Positions 41,497 to 50,387 of a stretch of 64,000 bases of DNA are shown in pieces. The translations under genes and the position numbers were made by a program. Source of the stretch: Petunia secreta (taxonomy: Eukaryota; Streptophyta; Magnoliopsida; Solanales; Solanaceae); NCBI GenBank assembly GCA_029990175.1, contig JARKIP010000198.1, forward strand, positions 301,049 to 365,048, in the 5' to 3' direction. Position 1 is the stretch's first letter. Each line of letters starts with the position of its first letter. The notes beneath the pieces are model-generated. The model saw nothing but the letters and a program-made list of their open reading frames with translations, made no database searches and was not told the DNA's origin.

Positions 41497-44475
41497 TCAC
41501 AAGTAGGTTAGCTTAACAAGAATAAGTGCAAGTGGTGTGGAAAACACACTCTTGTTATAGAGCCAAGCATCAATGCCAATTAAAAAGTGTATGTTCCCAA
41601 AGGAAACAATAAGGTCTTGGCTCGACAAGAACAAGCACTCAATTTTCAAACAAGCATAGAGATCAAGGATATGCACGAAGCAATTAAATTCCCCATGACC
41701 CCTAAGCCCATGACCAACACACCAAGCCTTCAAAGCAATTTTATCACAATGTGACACATTGGCTTTGGTATGGCCAACACTCAAGGTGTGCTCAACATAT
41801 GGGATGGAGTAAGTAAAGTAGTTCAACTCACAACTGACATCGACTACTCCACTCCCCTTCTTAAGAGCATTCTTACACACACCAAGAGGTACCTCCTCAC
41901 CTCCCAAATCAACCCCAAGACAATCCTCCTTATTGGACAAGCTCCAAAGGAAGGTCTCCAAAATAGGTCCTTCATCATTACAGTCCGCACAACGACGGCT
42001 AGGACTACTAGAAGATAGGTCATCACGACCAATACCAAGACCACTCTCCTCACTCGGAGTTCCAAATGTTGGATCATCCATAGAGCCTAACTTGACAAAC
42101 CATGGAGGTTCGACTCTACTACCGACCCTAGTCCGATACAGCTCACCACCACAAATGAGATTGCCTTCAAACAATAGAAATGTAAAGGCATGCACCTCAA
42201 ATTCATGGTTACATAAAAGCATAGAATCAAGACTAGGTCCTTCACTCTCACTCAAGGAGTCATCGAAAATGAATCGATCCATCTCACACTCAAGAGACTC
42301 CTCAAGGTCAAATCCACCCTCACTACGACACATGAGACCACCATTATCAATTAAGCAATCAAAGGGAAGAATAAGATCATCATGCAATTCATCTTCTCCT
42401 TTATCAAATATAGGTGGGGTGTCATAACAAGGTTCACAATCAAGGTCAACTATGACATCTTCACTAAAGAGAGGTTCAATGAAAACCGAGCTCACATCAT
42501 GATGTGGCTTTTCAACCCTCTCAACTAGTGGTTCATTTTCACACACAAGTTGACCAAATGGCTCTACACTAGTTGCAAACACATTGTACTCATGCAAATC
42601 ATCAACTAGCCTAGAGTTTTCACAAACAACATTACAAGACAAGGAAGTATCATGCTCAAGGGAGGAAGAACTAACACATACCTTTGAAGTGTCATGAACG
42701 TCTCCGCCTTGTAGCTCACATTCGGCATCTCCTTCACCTTGTCTTTCCATCTCGGAACATGGTTGAGGCTCCATCGGCTTGCCTCCAAGAATACCTACAC
42801 AAGCACTCACACAAGTAGAAGAAAAAGCAAAAGGGTTAAGGTTAGAATAAGGGGTGTCCTCACTCTTTTTTCCCTCTTTCTTTTCCCTCATTTTTCTTTC
42901 AAGGCTAGGTATAGATTCGGGTGGTGACATCCCGCTCACATCACTCAACACATCCTCTCCTTTTTCCACTCGAGGAATGTCACCGGTCACTCCCTTACTC
43001 CTCTCTATCTTTTGTCTCTCAAATTCGGGCGAATTGGGACGAGGCCCAAGAATGCCCATAGCCGGAGTAGGTGGACTTTTCACGTCAACCCGGAATCTAG
43101 GACTAGGAGACTCATCTCTTGATGTCTCCTTTTTCTTTGTTGGTGAACCACTCGGCTTTGGAAGTGGCTTCGGGCTCACCTTGTTGACATTTGCCAACTC
43201 TTTTGTAGCACTAGTCCCACCATTGCTTGTGTTTGTAGGACTTCTTGTTTGCACAATGTTGCCCATGGAATGAAGTTCTTGCTCCTTGCTCCTTTGCATA
43301 GCCAAAGAAAGGGCACTAGTAGGCACTCGGCTCTTCGCCCGGTAAGGCACAAAGTCATAGACTCTTTGCCCTACGCCCACAAGATATGCACCCTTCACCA
43401 CACTATATTGCACCCTCTTCCCCTCCAACCACGGCTCACCCATCCACACATCAACATGACGCATGGGATACACGTCACACCACACATAGCATCTATAACT
43501 CCCATGAGATATGAGTACCCGAGCCTCCTTAGAAACCCACACTCCATCATACTCATAAGGATGCGCTAGCTTATGGCATGGTATCCTAAGCCTATCAACC
43601 AAAGAGGTGCTAATACAATTGGCATCGGTACCACCAATCTTGAGCAAGTATCCTCCCATACCATCTACCTCAACAACGAACCTACATCTACCCAGGTGTT
43701 GTAGATTGGCATCCAAGTGAGAACTTGAACGCCCACAAGTGTCAACTCCGACAACTTGGGTCTCCCTTATCTCTCCACTAGTGGCAACACCACTAGAACA
43801 TTCTCCTCTTCCCGTCACTCTCCCAACATTAGCAATGTCGTTGGAAGTCAAGGAAGGAACCATGCCATGGAACCCATAAGTGCCTCTCGCCTTGGTTCCA
43901 TAGCCCATAGTACTACTCCTACTACAACCATCCACGCCTTTCACGGCATATAACCCCGTTGTAGCAAAAGCAACACCATCTCTCAAACCAACCTCCACAT
44001 GGGAATTAGAAGCATTAGGTCGCTTAGCGTACCTAGAAGATGCAAGCTTCTCCTTCCCCATGGAACAACCACCACCACCTCCCATACTAATGGAAGGTCC
44101 TCTACTACTCCCTTGTACACCGTTAGCAACACTAAGAGAAGATGCATAAGAATAACCCATATGTTCAACATCATCATCAACTCTATCTATGTCACTATCA
44201 TCAATATCAAATTCTTCACAAGAAGAGTAAGTAGGATCATCATACCTTGAAGCGTCACCATTCTCGGGTTCTTGACTAGAAGCATTAGATTCATCAAATT
44301 CATCTTCATGGGCTTCATAGTCGTCATCAACCTCACGATCATCATAGTGAACCGCTTCATCTTCATAGGAGCCATGGTTTCCATCATCATAGTAATGGCC
44401 ATCATCCTCACCATAGGAACCATAGTCTCCCTCGTCTCCACATGAGCCATAACCTCCACATTCATTATCCGACAT
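41497..44475 (-). CDS. U1 protein, 992 residues, function unknown, with degenerate retropepsin-like region
   Basis: ATG at 44475 (MSDNECGGYGSCGDEG). Residues 1-95 are strongly acidic and rich in Gly, Tyr and Asp. Residues 95-260 are Ser/Gly-rich. Residues about 262-370 run colinear with the CRM protease region: LLKIGGTDANCISTSLVDRL at about 277-296 aligns with IIDSGSCANVVSQTLVSQ, and VWMGEPWLEG aligns with LLLGRPWQYD. The catalytic D-S-G is I-G-G here, so no protease activity is expected. Residues about 390-560 are Pro/Ser/Lys-rich (PSPRFRVDVKSPPTPAMG). The rest is acidic with short hydrophobic patches (HAFTFLLFEGNLICGGELY) and ends in a hydrophobic tail. No zinc knuckle, RT or integrase. I do not recognise the whole protein. 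An intact frame in a family with decayed relatives suggests selection. Confidence 0.85.
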   Translation of the reverse strand: MSDNECGGYGSCGDEGDYGSYGEDDGHYYDDGNHGSYEDEAVHYDDREVDDDYEAHEDEFDESNASSQEPENGDASRYDDPTYSSCEEFDIDDSDIDRVDDDVEHMGYSYASSLSVANGVQGSSRGPSISMGGGGGCSMGKEKLASSRYAKRPNASNSHVEVGLRDGVAFATTGLYAVKGVDGCSRSSTMGYGTKARGTYGFHGMVPSLTSNDIANVGRVTGRGECSSGVATSGEIRETQVVGVDTCGRSSSHLDANLQHLGRCRFVVEVDGMGGYLLKIGGTDANCISTSLVDRLRIPCHKLAHPYEYDGVWVSKEARVLISHGSYRCYVWCDVYPMRHVDVWMGEPWLEGKRVQYSVVKGAYLVGVGQRVYDFVPYRAKSRVPTSALSLAMQRSKEQELHSMGNIVQTRSPTNTSNGGTSATKELANVNKVSPKPLPKPSGSPTKKKETSRDESPSPRFRVDVKSPPTPAMGILGPRPNSPEFERQKIERSKGVTGDIPRVEKGEDVLSDVSGMSPPESIPSLERKMREKKEGKKSEDTPYSNLNPFAFSSTCVSACVGILGGKPMEPQPCSEMERQGEGDAECELQGGDVHDTSKVCVSSSSLEHDTSLSCNVVCENSRLVDDLHEYNVFATSVEPFGQLVCENEPLVERVEKPHHDVSSVFIEPLFSEDVIVDLDCEPCYDTPPIFDKGEDELHDDLILPFDCLIDNGGLMCRSEGGFDLEESLECEMDRFIFDDSLSESEGPSLDSMLLCNHEFEVHAFTFLLFEGNLICGGELYRTRVGSRVEPPWFVKLGSMDDPTFGTPSEESGLGIGRDDLSSSSPSRRCADCNDEGPILETFLWSLSNKEDCLGVDLGGEEVPLGVCKNALKKGSGVVDVSCELNYFTYSIPYVEHTLSVGHTKANVSHCDKIALKAWCVGHGLRGHGEFNCFVHILDLYACLKIECLFLSSQDLIVSFGNIHFLIGIDAWLYNKSVFSTPLALILVKLTYL

Positions 44476-45423
44476 AGTTGCAACACCAAAAGATCAAAAC
44501 CTCCCGAAAGTCACTCCCTCACGTGTATCACTCAATATATGAACACTCAAGAGCGAGGCCTTTACAACTTGGGAACCAAGGTGATCACAACTAGCATGTC
44601 CAAGTTAAAGTTCAGAATGGAGTTAATGAGACTCAATGGACGGACGGTTATTTTAAGTGCGCACTTGAGGCCAAAAGAGAATCTACGACTCTTCTTTGAA
44701 TTCTAGTCTCCTCTACGCACGAATACCCTAATACGCTAAAGGATTAGTGTCTCTCAAGTAGGCCAATTACCTTAGAAACACTAACCAAGAAGCCCGTGGG
44801 CGATTAACAATGGAAACCTAGGCAAAAAACTACCCGGGAAAACCCTTCAGGAAGAGGCGCTCCGCCTCAGGAAAGAGGCGCTCCTCCTCAGGAAAATCCA
44901 GAGGGCAGCCCAGAGGGAGGCGCTCCGCCTCAAAATGGAGGCGCTCCGCCTAGGGCAATTTCCTGCAATTTTGCGAAACGCGATTTGGCTCGTTTCGCAC
45001 CCAAAAATCCAACGTTTTCAACCCGATACACAAAATTAATGATACCCAAAAGTGTATACAACTATTATAACCAATCCCCAATGGTTTTAAACCTCCAACA
45101 AACAACAACAAGCTTCGATTCAAGATTGAAGCGTTTTCAAGAAATTTTCAAACTTTTGGGATTTTGATTTTCGAAATTTTGATTCGTAACACCAAAACGT
45201 GATATATGGGTACCAAAACAACGGGAATACTATAAGGAACAAACCCCAATACTTTTTAACACTTGGGGATTCGAATCCAACCCGATCTACCAAATTTTTT
45301 CAAGTTTTCAAGTTTTTCAATTTTTTTGTTTTCTTCTTTTTCAAGAACAACAAGAACAACACAACAATGATACTAACATAAGGAACAAGGAACGGGGGTT
45401 TGTAAGAACATAACCCGAGCCTT
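44476..45423 (-). other. U1 untranslated leader
   Basis: Runs from PBS to ATG. It contains GTGAGGGAGTGACTTTCGGG close to the ATG, a CGTCCGTCCATTGAGTCT block and an A/T-rich PBS-proximal part, all with counterparts in the Gypsy-B and Gypsy-C leaders. It also has a second palindrome array at 44854-44954. No gene. Confidence 0.8.
44854..44954 (-). promoter_or_regulatory. GC quasi-palindrome array in the U1 leader
   Basis: Four units of GAGGCGCTCCGCCT(C/A) type, one with CTCCTCC in place of CTCCGCC. The variant is the same as that dominating the U1 LTR array and differs from the U2 variant. Confidence 0.8.
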
Positions 45424-45435
45424 GCTCTGATACCA
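45424..45435 (-). promoter_or_regulatory. U1 primer-binding site
   Basis: Minus-strand TGGTATCAGAGC two bases after the 5' LTR end; the same site as in the CRM-like elements. Confidence 0.93.
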
Positions 45436-45437
45436 AC

Positions 45438-46237
45438 TAATGCAATGCAAAAATACGCGGAAGCTAAAAACGATACATACAATGCGGAAGCGATAAAAGA
45501 TAACAAGAAATCGAGACTAGGAAGGCAAGAAAGTAGAAGAAAGAATCAAATTCAATTTACTAACGTTAATTGAATTCAAAAGGGAGAAGGGAAACTCGAA
45601 CCTTACAATGGAATCAACTAGGTGTCGATCTCCATAGGTTCCAAGTCGAGACATACACGAGCCTCGGGCTCAAACAAGAAGGGCTCGGCCTCTTCAATGT
45701 TCTCTCTCAATTCTATCTTCTAAACAATCTAAAACTCCTCAAGAAAAATGACTAAGTGTCCTATTTATAGTCTTTCATAAGTCATGGTGAAATGTCTAAA
45801 ATGCCCCCAAAGTGAAATAAGACATACAAGGTCACTTAAGGGCAAAATAGGAAAACTACACAAAATCCCGTGTGCAACCATCAGGGGGAGGCGCTCCGCC
45901 TCAGAGGGGGAGGCGCTCCGCCTCAGGACCCTTCAGTGAGGGGCGGTCCGCCTAGTGTCTTGGGCGGCCGCCTCTTGCTGTGTTGCTCTCTGGACCTTTG
46001 CTAGGCGGTCCGCCTCTTTGGGGAGGCGCTCCGCCTCTTCCTGGGAGGTATGGTTACGGCTCAAAATGGACTCTAAGTGTTCCCCCTTGGTCCGTAGTCG
46101 GTCCTCCCTCAAGCGTGCTCAAGTCCATGGCTTCAAATCACTCTCGAACCCTCATCCGAAGGCCTTGGCTTGCAACCTTTGTGCTCTTCAAGCTTGGTTC
46201 TTGATGGTTGTCGTTTAGGCCAATTTGGGCTGCATCA
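45438..46237 (-). repeat. U1 5' LTR (800 bp)
   Basis: Same length as the 3' LTR, with two visible substitutions near its PBS end (the last dinucleotide is TA rather than CA on the minus strand). Palindrome array at 45887-46037; minus-strand TATA-like CTATAAATA around 45762-45770. Confidence 0.93.
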
Positions 46238-46629
46238 CTTTCACCGATAAAGAACTGCCCAAGGGGGGCACAGGTCACAACAAGGCACTGCATCTTGCTA
46301 TTAAGTGTGTTAACTCTTATGTCACAAAGCTACTGGTTGATGGGGCTCTGGTTTGAACATATGTCCGTTGTCCACCTTGAAAATATTTAGTGTTTACATG
46401 GACAAGATCCGCACCAACACCATGATTATCCGTGCTTTTGATGGAGAAAAACGACAGTCGATTGGTAATATAGAGCTGATATTGACAATTGGGACTAGAG
46501 AATTTGCTATCAATTTCCAAGTTCTTTAGATGGATTCGTCCTACAATATGTTGTTAGAAGGCCCTGAATCTATATGCGGGTGCAATACCATCAACTTTGC
46601 ACCAAACAATGAAATTTGAAAAGGATCGC
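46238..46629 (+). pseudogene. TAT1 protease-region remnant
   Basis: Resumes after U1 with FTDKELPKGGTGHNKALHLA and KLLVDGALV, then pieces of a second half (TNTMIIRAFDGEKRQSIG, INFQVL, SYNMLLEGPES). This is the Tat-type protease order (ITFSDDELPPEG..., LVDNGS..., LLGRPWIH) with stops and a degraded active site (VDGA for VD-G-S). It ends at 46629 against the CACTA terminus. Confidence 0.75.
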
Positions 46630-46940
46630 ACTACAAGAAATTAGCTTTTTTGTGGCGACCGCCTATGTCACCACAAATTATAACGAATTTATGGCGACTC
46701 TCGAAACTTGCCACAAAAAGTGTCATCTTTAGTAGCAATCCCTTTAGTTGCCACAAATTATTGACATTTAGTTGCGGCTTTACAAAAGTTGCCACAAATA
46801 AGTACAAAAGATATTAGGTTCCTACCGTTAACATATTGGTTGAATAGCATTTGCGGCAATGTTTTACTAGTCGCCACAAAAGAGTATTTGAGGCGACCTA
46901 ATCGCTATTATAGAATAAGCTCGACGATTTTTAGCACTCG
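46630..46940. repeat. CACTA terminal and subterminal repeats, left end
   Basis: Terminal CACTACAAGAAA then at least eight short copies, direct and inverted, of a (T/A)GTGGCGAC or GTTGCCACAAA motif. The right end at 55600-55704 shows the same words (TGTGGTGACC, TCGCCACTG, AGTGGCGACC). Confidence 0.8.
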
Positions 46941-48592
46941 CCACTAATTAATTTGACTTTTTCTTTTTGGGGGTAAAAAGAATAAATACTCCCGTCCCAT
47001 TATTTCCTCAAAATTCCGCCTTCCTCCTAAAACCCTAGGAGAGAGCGCATCCAAATCAGTTCTCCCTTTCCTACAATTAGGGTCCCGCTCGGCTGGCTCT
47101 TCAGAGAACCTTTAAAAACTTTGTGCGCCACTTTTCCCTTCACTTTCGCTCTGTAATACAAAGAAATGTCCTCCCCTCTCTCTTCTAAAGAGTCAAGCGG
47201 AGTCAAAAATTACAAATGAAGAACTTTGAGTATAATATCCTTCTAAGAAACCGTAGCCAGTGGAGTCATCAGCTTCGTGTGGAGAATTAGACACCTTTCA
47301 AGTTGATCCCACGGTTTTCATCTTTTACCAGATCTTTCTACATATGTGTTCTGCTTGATATTATTACTTTAGTCTTGATATTATACTCATCATTGTATGA
47401 TTTTGGGTATTAAAGTTGAAATAGTAAAATTTAGTTTTAAAATTACTACTAACTTATGATAGGAATTCACTTATTTGGCACTTTTTTAGTTAACAGTGTC
47501 CTCAACTTTGCTAAAGATTTTTACACTTTTTAATCTCCTGCCTGTAACACGTAAGCTCATTATTATGGTGGTCTTTCATAGTTTGGAAGTTTATTATGTT
47601 TCTTATAAATTTAATTAATGTTAGATGTTTGGAATTGCTCATTCATCCTTATGTCACAAAGTTTCTTATTTTTTTGAAAAATATTGTATTAAGTTCTTAA
47701 ACTCGGATGAAGAAAACACTTAACGAAAGCTAATAAAGTATGTTCACTCCTAAGCAATAACTTTCCCAAAGTATTCAAATGAAATTTTATGAAATAGGGT
47801 TCATATGAAGTCTCCCCTGTAATTAAACTTATAATTGTTCGACTTTGTATCTTTCCCTCTTCTTACTTATCATAGTAATTTTACTATACATGTACTTGAC
47901 TTTGTAGTAGAATGCAGAGTAGTATCTAATAGCTAATTGTCTTCTAAGTAATGAAGCTTGAATTTTGGTGTGCCTCATGAAACATCGTTAGGTCAACTGT
48001 CAAATTATTAATTATACTATTGTCTTAGATCTGCTTTGCCTGTACACGGTAGGAAATGAGCATGGATTCTTGCGAAAGTACTTGTACGGGTTAATTTTCG
48101 TAAAGTTAGTGGCGGGTGCTTCCGTCTTCGGTTGGAGATAGAAGTACCAAAACAACTTAAGAGGTTCATTCTCACTTTGCTTTGTTAATTTCTTCAATTT
48201 GATTTGCTCTATATTAGTTTACATATGCGTCTTGATTGTGCAGTGTTTCTATATGGTTCTGTATATGGTTCTGTAATTGGTAAAAAGGTACAAACATATT
48301 TGGATTATACATATGCCAATTATCCTCTCTTTCTACTGTTTTGAGTACGAGTTCTGAAATAAAAATCTTTCTGACTGTCATATTTTAACAATCATAGTCG
48401 TCCTAGTACTCATCATATTTATCTTACACAAAATGAAGAAATCCTTTCCAAATTTCTATATTGAACAAGTATGTAACAAAAAAACAAAAGTGGGATTCTT
48501 GAACTTAGAAGTATATTTTATAGGTAATCACCATCCTATCTAGCAAGAAGGCCTGAAGTCACTTCTAATATGTACAAATGAACATAGGTCAT
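46630..48592 (+). mobile_element. CACTA transposon, left part
   Basis: Starts CACTACAAGAAATTAGC, the classic CACTA terminus, followed by a subterminal region (46650-46940) with repeated GTGGCGACC/TTGCCACAAA words in both orientations, as in transposase-binding subterminal repeats. Beyond about 46975 the sequence is gene-like in places: a CCCTAGGAGAGAGCG leader-like stretch and a short ATG frame (MSSPLSSKESSG) at about 47167. Interrupted by U2 at 48592. No transposase seen, so the copy is non-autonomous. Confidence 0.78.
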
Positions 48593-48783
48593 TGATGCCG
48601 GGTAAATTGGCCTAAACAACAACCATCAAGAACCAAGCTTGAAGAGCACAATGAACACAAGGAAAGGGCTCCGAAAACGTCTTGAAGATCATGCATTGGA
48701 GCGCCGAGGAAGGAGGAGCACATAGGCACCAAAGGAGAGGCTCGGGGGGGCACATTTTGAGCTATTCCAAGAACCCCCAGGAA

Positions 48784-48949
48784 GAGGCGGACCGCCTACT
48801 CAAAGGGGCGGACCGCCTAGTTGAAGTTGAGCCTCTGGATTTTGTGGCGCCTGAAAAAGGGGCGGACCGCCTCTGTTGGAGCTTGGGCCGCCCACTCTGC
48901 AGTGGAGAGAAGTGGGCGGACCGCCTACTCCCACTAGGCGGGGCGCCTG
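48784..48949 (+). promoter_or_regulatory. GC quasi-palindrome array in the U2 5' LTR
   Basis: Five main units, four of (A/G)GGCGGACCGCCT and one AGGCGGGGCGCCT, with six-base arms around a single central base. They lie about 115-280 bases upstream of the TATA box. The matching array in the 3' LTR is at 53683-53848. Confidence 0.82.
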
Positions 48950-49065
48950 GTTGTTTTGCTTGGACGGGAATTTCATGTATAATTCCTATTTTGGCCCTAC
49001 GAGGCTTGTAATGCTTTTATGACATTTGAGGGCTTTTTAGTCATTTCACAAGGGGTTAGGAAAAA

Positions 49066-49074
49066 CTATAAATA
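49066..49074 (+). promoter_or_regulatory. U2 TATA box
   Basis: CTATAAATA in the 5' LTR, in the same relative place as in U1. It sits between the GC array and the LTR end, as expected of a Pol II LTR promoter. Confidence 0.7.
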
Positions 49075-49426
49075 CACCCCTTAGCCATTTTCTTCATTAG
49101 TTTTACATTGTATGAACATTTGAGAAGAGAGAATTAGAGAAGAGGCCGAGCCCTTCTAGTCCGAAGCCCGAGGCTTCATGTATCTCGTTAACTTGGAACC
49201 TATGGCGATCGACACCTAGTTTGATTCCATTGTAAGGTTCGAGTTTCATTTCTCCCTTTTTGGATTATTAATTCATGTCTTGAATTCATTAATCCGTTCT
49301 TTCTTCTCGTTTCTTGACTCCCCAATCCTTGTTTCCCGATATCTTTGATATCACCTATCTAGTTATTTATCGCTTCCGCATATTTGTGTCGTTGTTTAGC
49401 TTCCGCGTATTTTGCCCTGCATCAGT

Positions 49427-49438
49427 TGGTATCAGAGC
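49427..49438 (+). promoter_or_regulatory. U2 primer-binding site
   Basis: TGGTATCAGAGC two bases after the LTR end. Confidence 0.94.
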
Positions 49439-50387
49439 AAGGCTCAGGTTATGTTCTTACAAACCCCCGTTCCTTGTTCATCGTCTTAGTGTTGTTGTGA
49501 TTGTTGTGTTTGTTCTTGAAAAATTGAAGAAAAACAAAAAAATTGAAAAACTTGAAAATTGAACAAAATTTGGTGGAACTTGTTGGATTGGAACACCCAT
49601 TCATTAAAAATCATTGGGGTTTGTTCCTTATTGTATTCCCGTTCTTTTGATACCAAAATTACAACATTTGGTGGTGTATTTCAAAATTTGAAGAAATCAA
49701 ATTCCCAAAATTTTCAAAGAACCCTAGAACTTGCTCAAGAATCAAAATTGATTTGTTGTTGTTTGATTGGGGTTTAAACCTATTGGGGATTGTTTAGAAA
49801 CATCATATACACCTTTGGGTATCATTAGAATCGAAAACAAGTCGAAAACGTTGGATTTTGAGTGCTAAACGAGCCAAAAACCAATTTTCGGACCGTGCTG
49901 AGAAGCCTAGTAGGCGGACCGCCTACTCTTAAGAGGTGGACCGCCTCTTTTTATGCTACTCTCTGGATTTTGAGTAGGCGGGGCGCCCCCTTTACAGAGG
50001 CGGACCGCCCACTCCTGGGGAGGCTCCGTTTGGCTTCGTTTCGTGTGTTTTTGTGTCCCGTTTGCTTCCGTACCTCTTGGTTAGTGTTTCTAGGGTAATT
50101 GGCCTACTCAATTGACACTAATCCTTTAGCGTATTAGGTATTCGTGCGTAGAGGAGATTAGAATTCAAAGAAGAGTCGTAGAACTCCTTTTGGCCTCAAG
50201 TGCGCACTTTAAATAACCGTCCGTCCATAGAGTCTCATTAACTCCATTCCGAACTTTTATTTGGACATACTAGTTGTGATCACCTTGGTTCCCAAGTTGT
50301 AAAGGCCTCGCTCTTGAGTGTCCATAAATTGAGTGATACACGTGAGGGAGTGACTTTCGGGAGGTTTTGTGCTTTGGTGTTGCAACA
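49439..50387 (+). other. U2 untranslated leader
   Basis: Contains blocks matching the CRM-like leaders in the same order: TTCGTGCG (50140s), TCGTAGAACTCCTTTTGGCC, AACCGTCCGTCCATAGAGTC, then CATAAATTGAGTGA and CGTGAGGGAGTG at 50320-50352. A palindrome array lies at 49909-50010. The donor-like GTGAGG (50342) is kept but no CAG acceptor precedes the ATG, unlike the CRM-like leaders. No gene. Confidence 0.8.
49909..50010 (+). promoter_or_regulatory. GC quasi-palindrome array in the U2 leader
   Basis: Four units: AGGCGGACCGCCT, AGGTGGACCGCCT, AGGCGGGGCGCCC and AGGCGGACCGCCC. The GGACC centre is the one found in the U2 LTR and not the U1 centre (GCTCC or GGTCC). Confidence 0.8.

Larger units (their letters stand above)
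40611..46237 (-). mobile_element. U1: non-autonomous LTR element with one long unknown ORF
   Basis: Two 800-bp LTRs (40611-41410 and 45438-46237), perfect 5-bp target duplication CTTTC (40606-40610 and 46238-46242), initiator-Met PBS and PPT. TAT1 protease coding sequence continues across the element. The single long frame has no RT, RNase H or integrase motif. LTR ends, PBS, PPT and leader motifs match the CRM-like elements, so it is probably a derivative mobilised in trans. LTRs differ at two positions by eye. Confidence 0.93.
48593..49424 (+). repeat. U2 5' LTR (832 bp)
   Basis: Begins TGATGCCGGGTAAATTGG and ends GCCCTGCATCA. Palindrome array at 48784-48949, TATA box CTATAAATA at 49066-49074. 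Confidence 0.95.

Noticed and set aside
41497..44475. U ORF considered as an ordinary host gene caught between LTRs
   Set aside because: The ORF starts at the place of gag, ends next to the PPT, contains a protease-region relic and recurs in three separate insertions with the element.
48784..48949. Spaced GC-rich repeats considered as a CRISPR-like array
   Set aside because: Units are only about 13 bp, spacers vary widely in length, and the array lies within an LTR and is copied with it; plant nuclear DNA context.
49427..49438. TGGTATCAGAGC sites considered as tRNA gene fragments
   Set aside because: Only the primer-complementary 12 bases are present, always directly after an LTR; no cloverleaf can be drawn around them.
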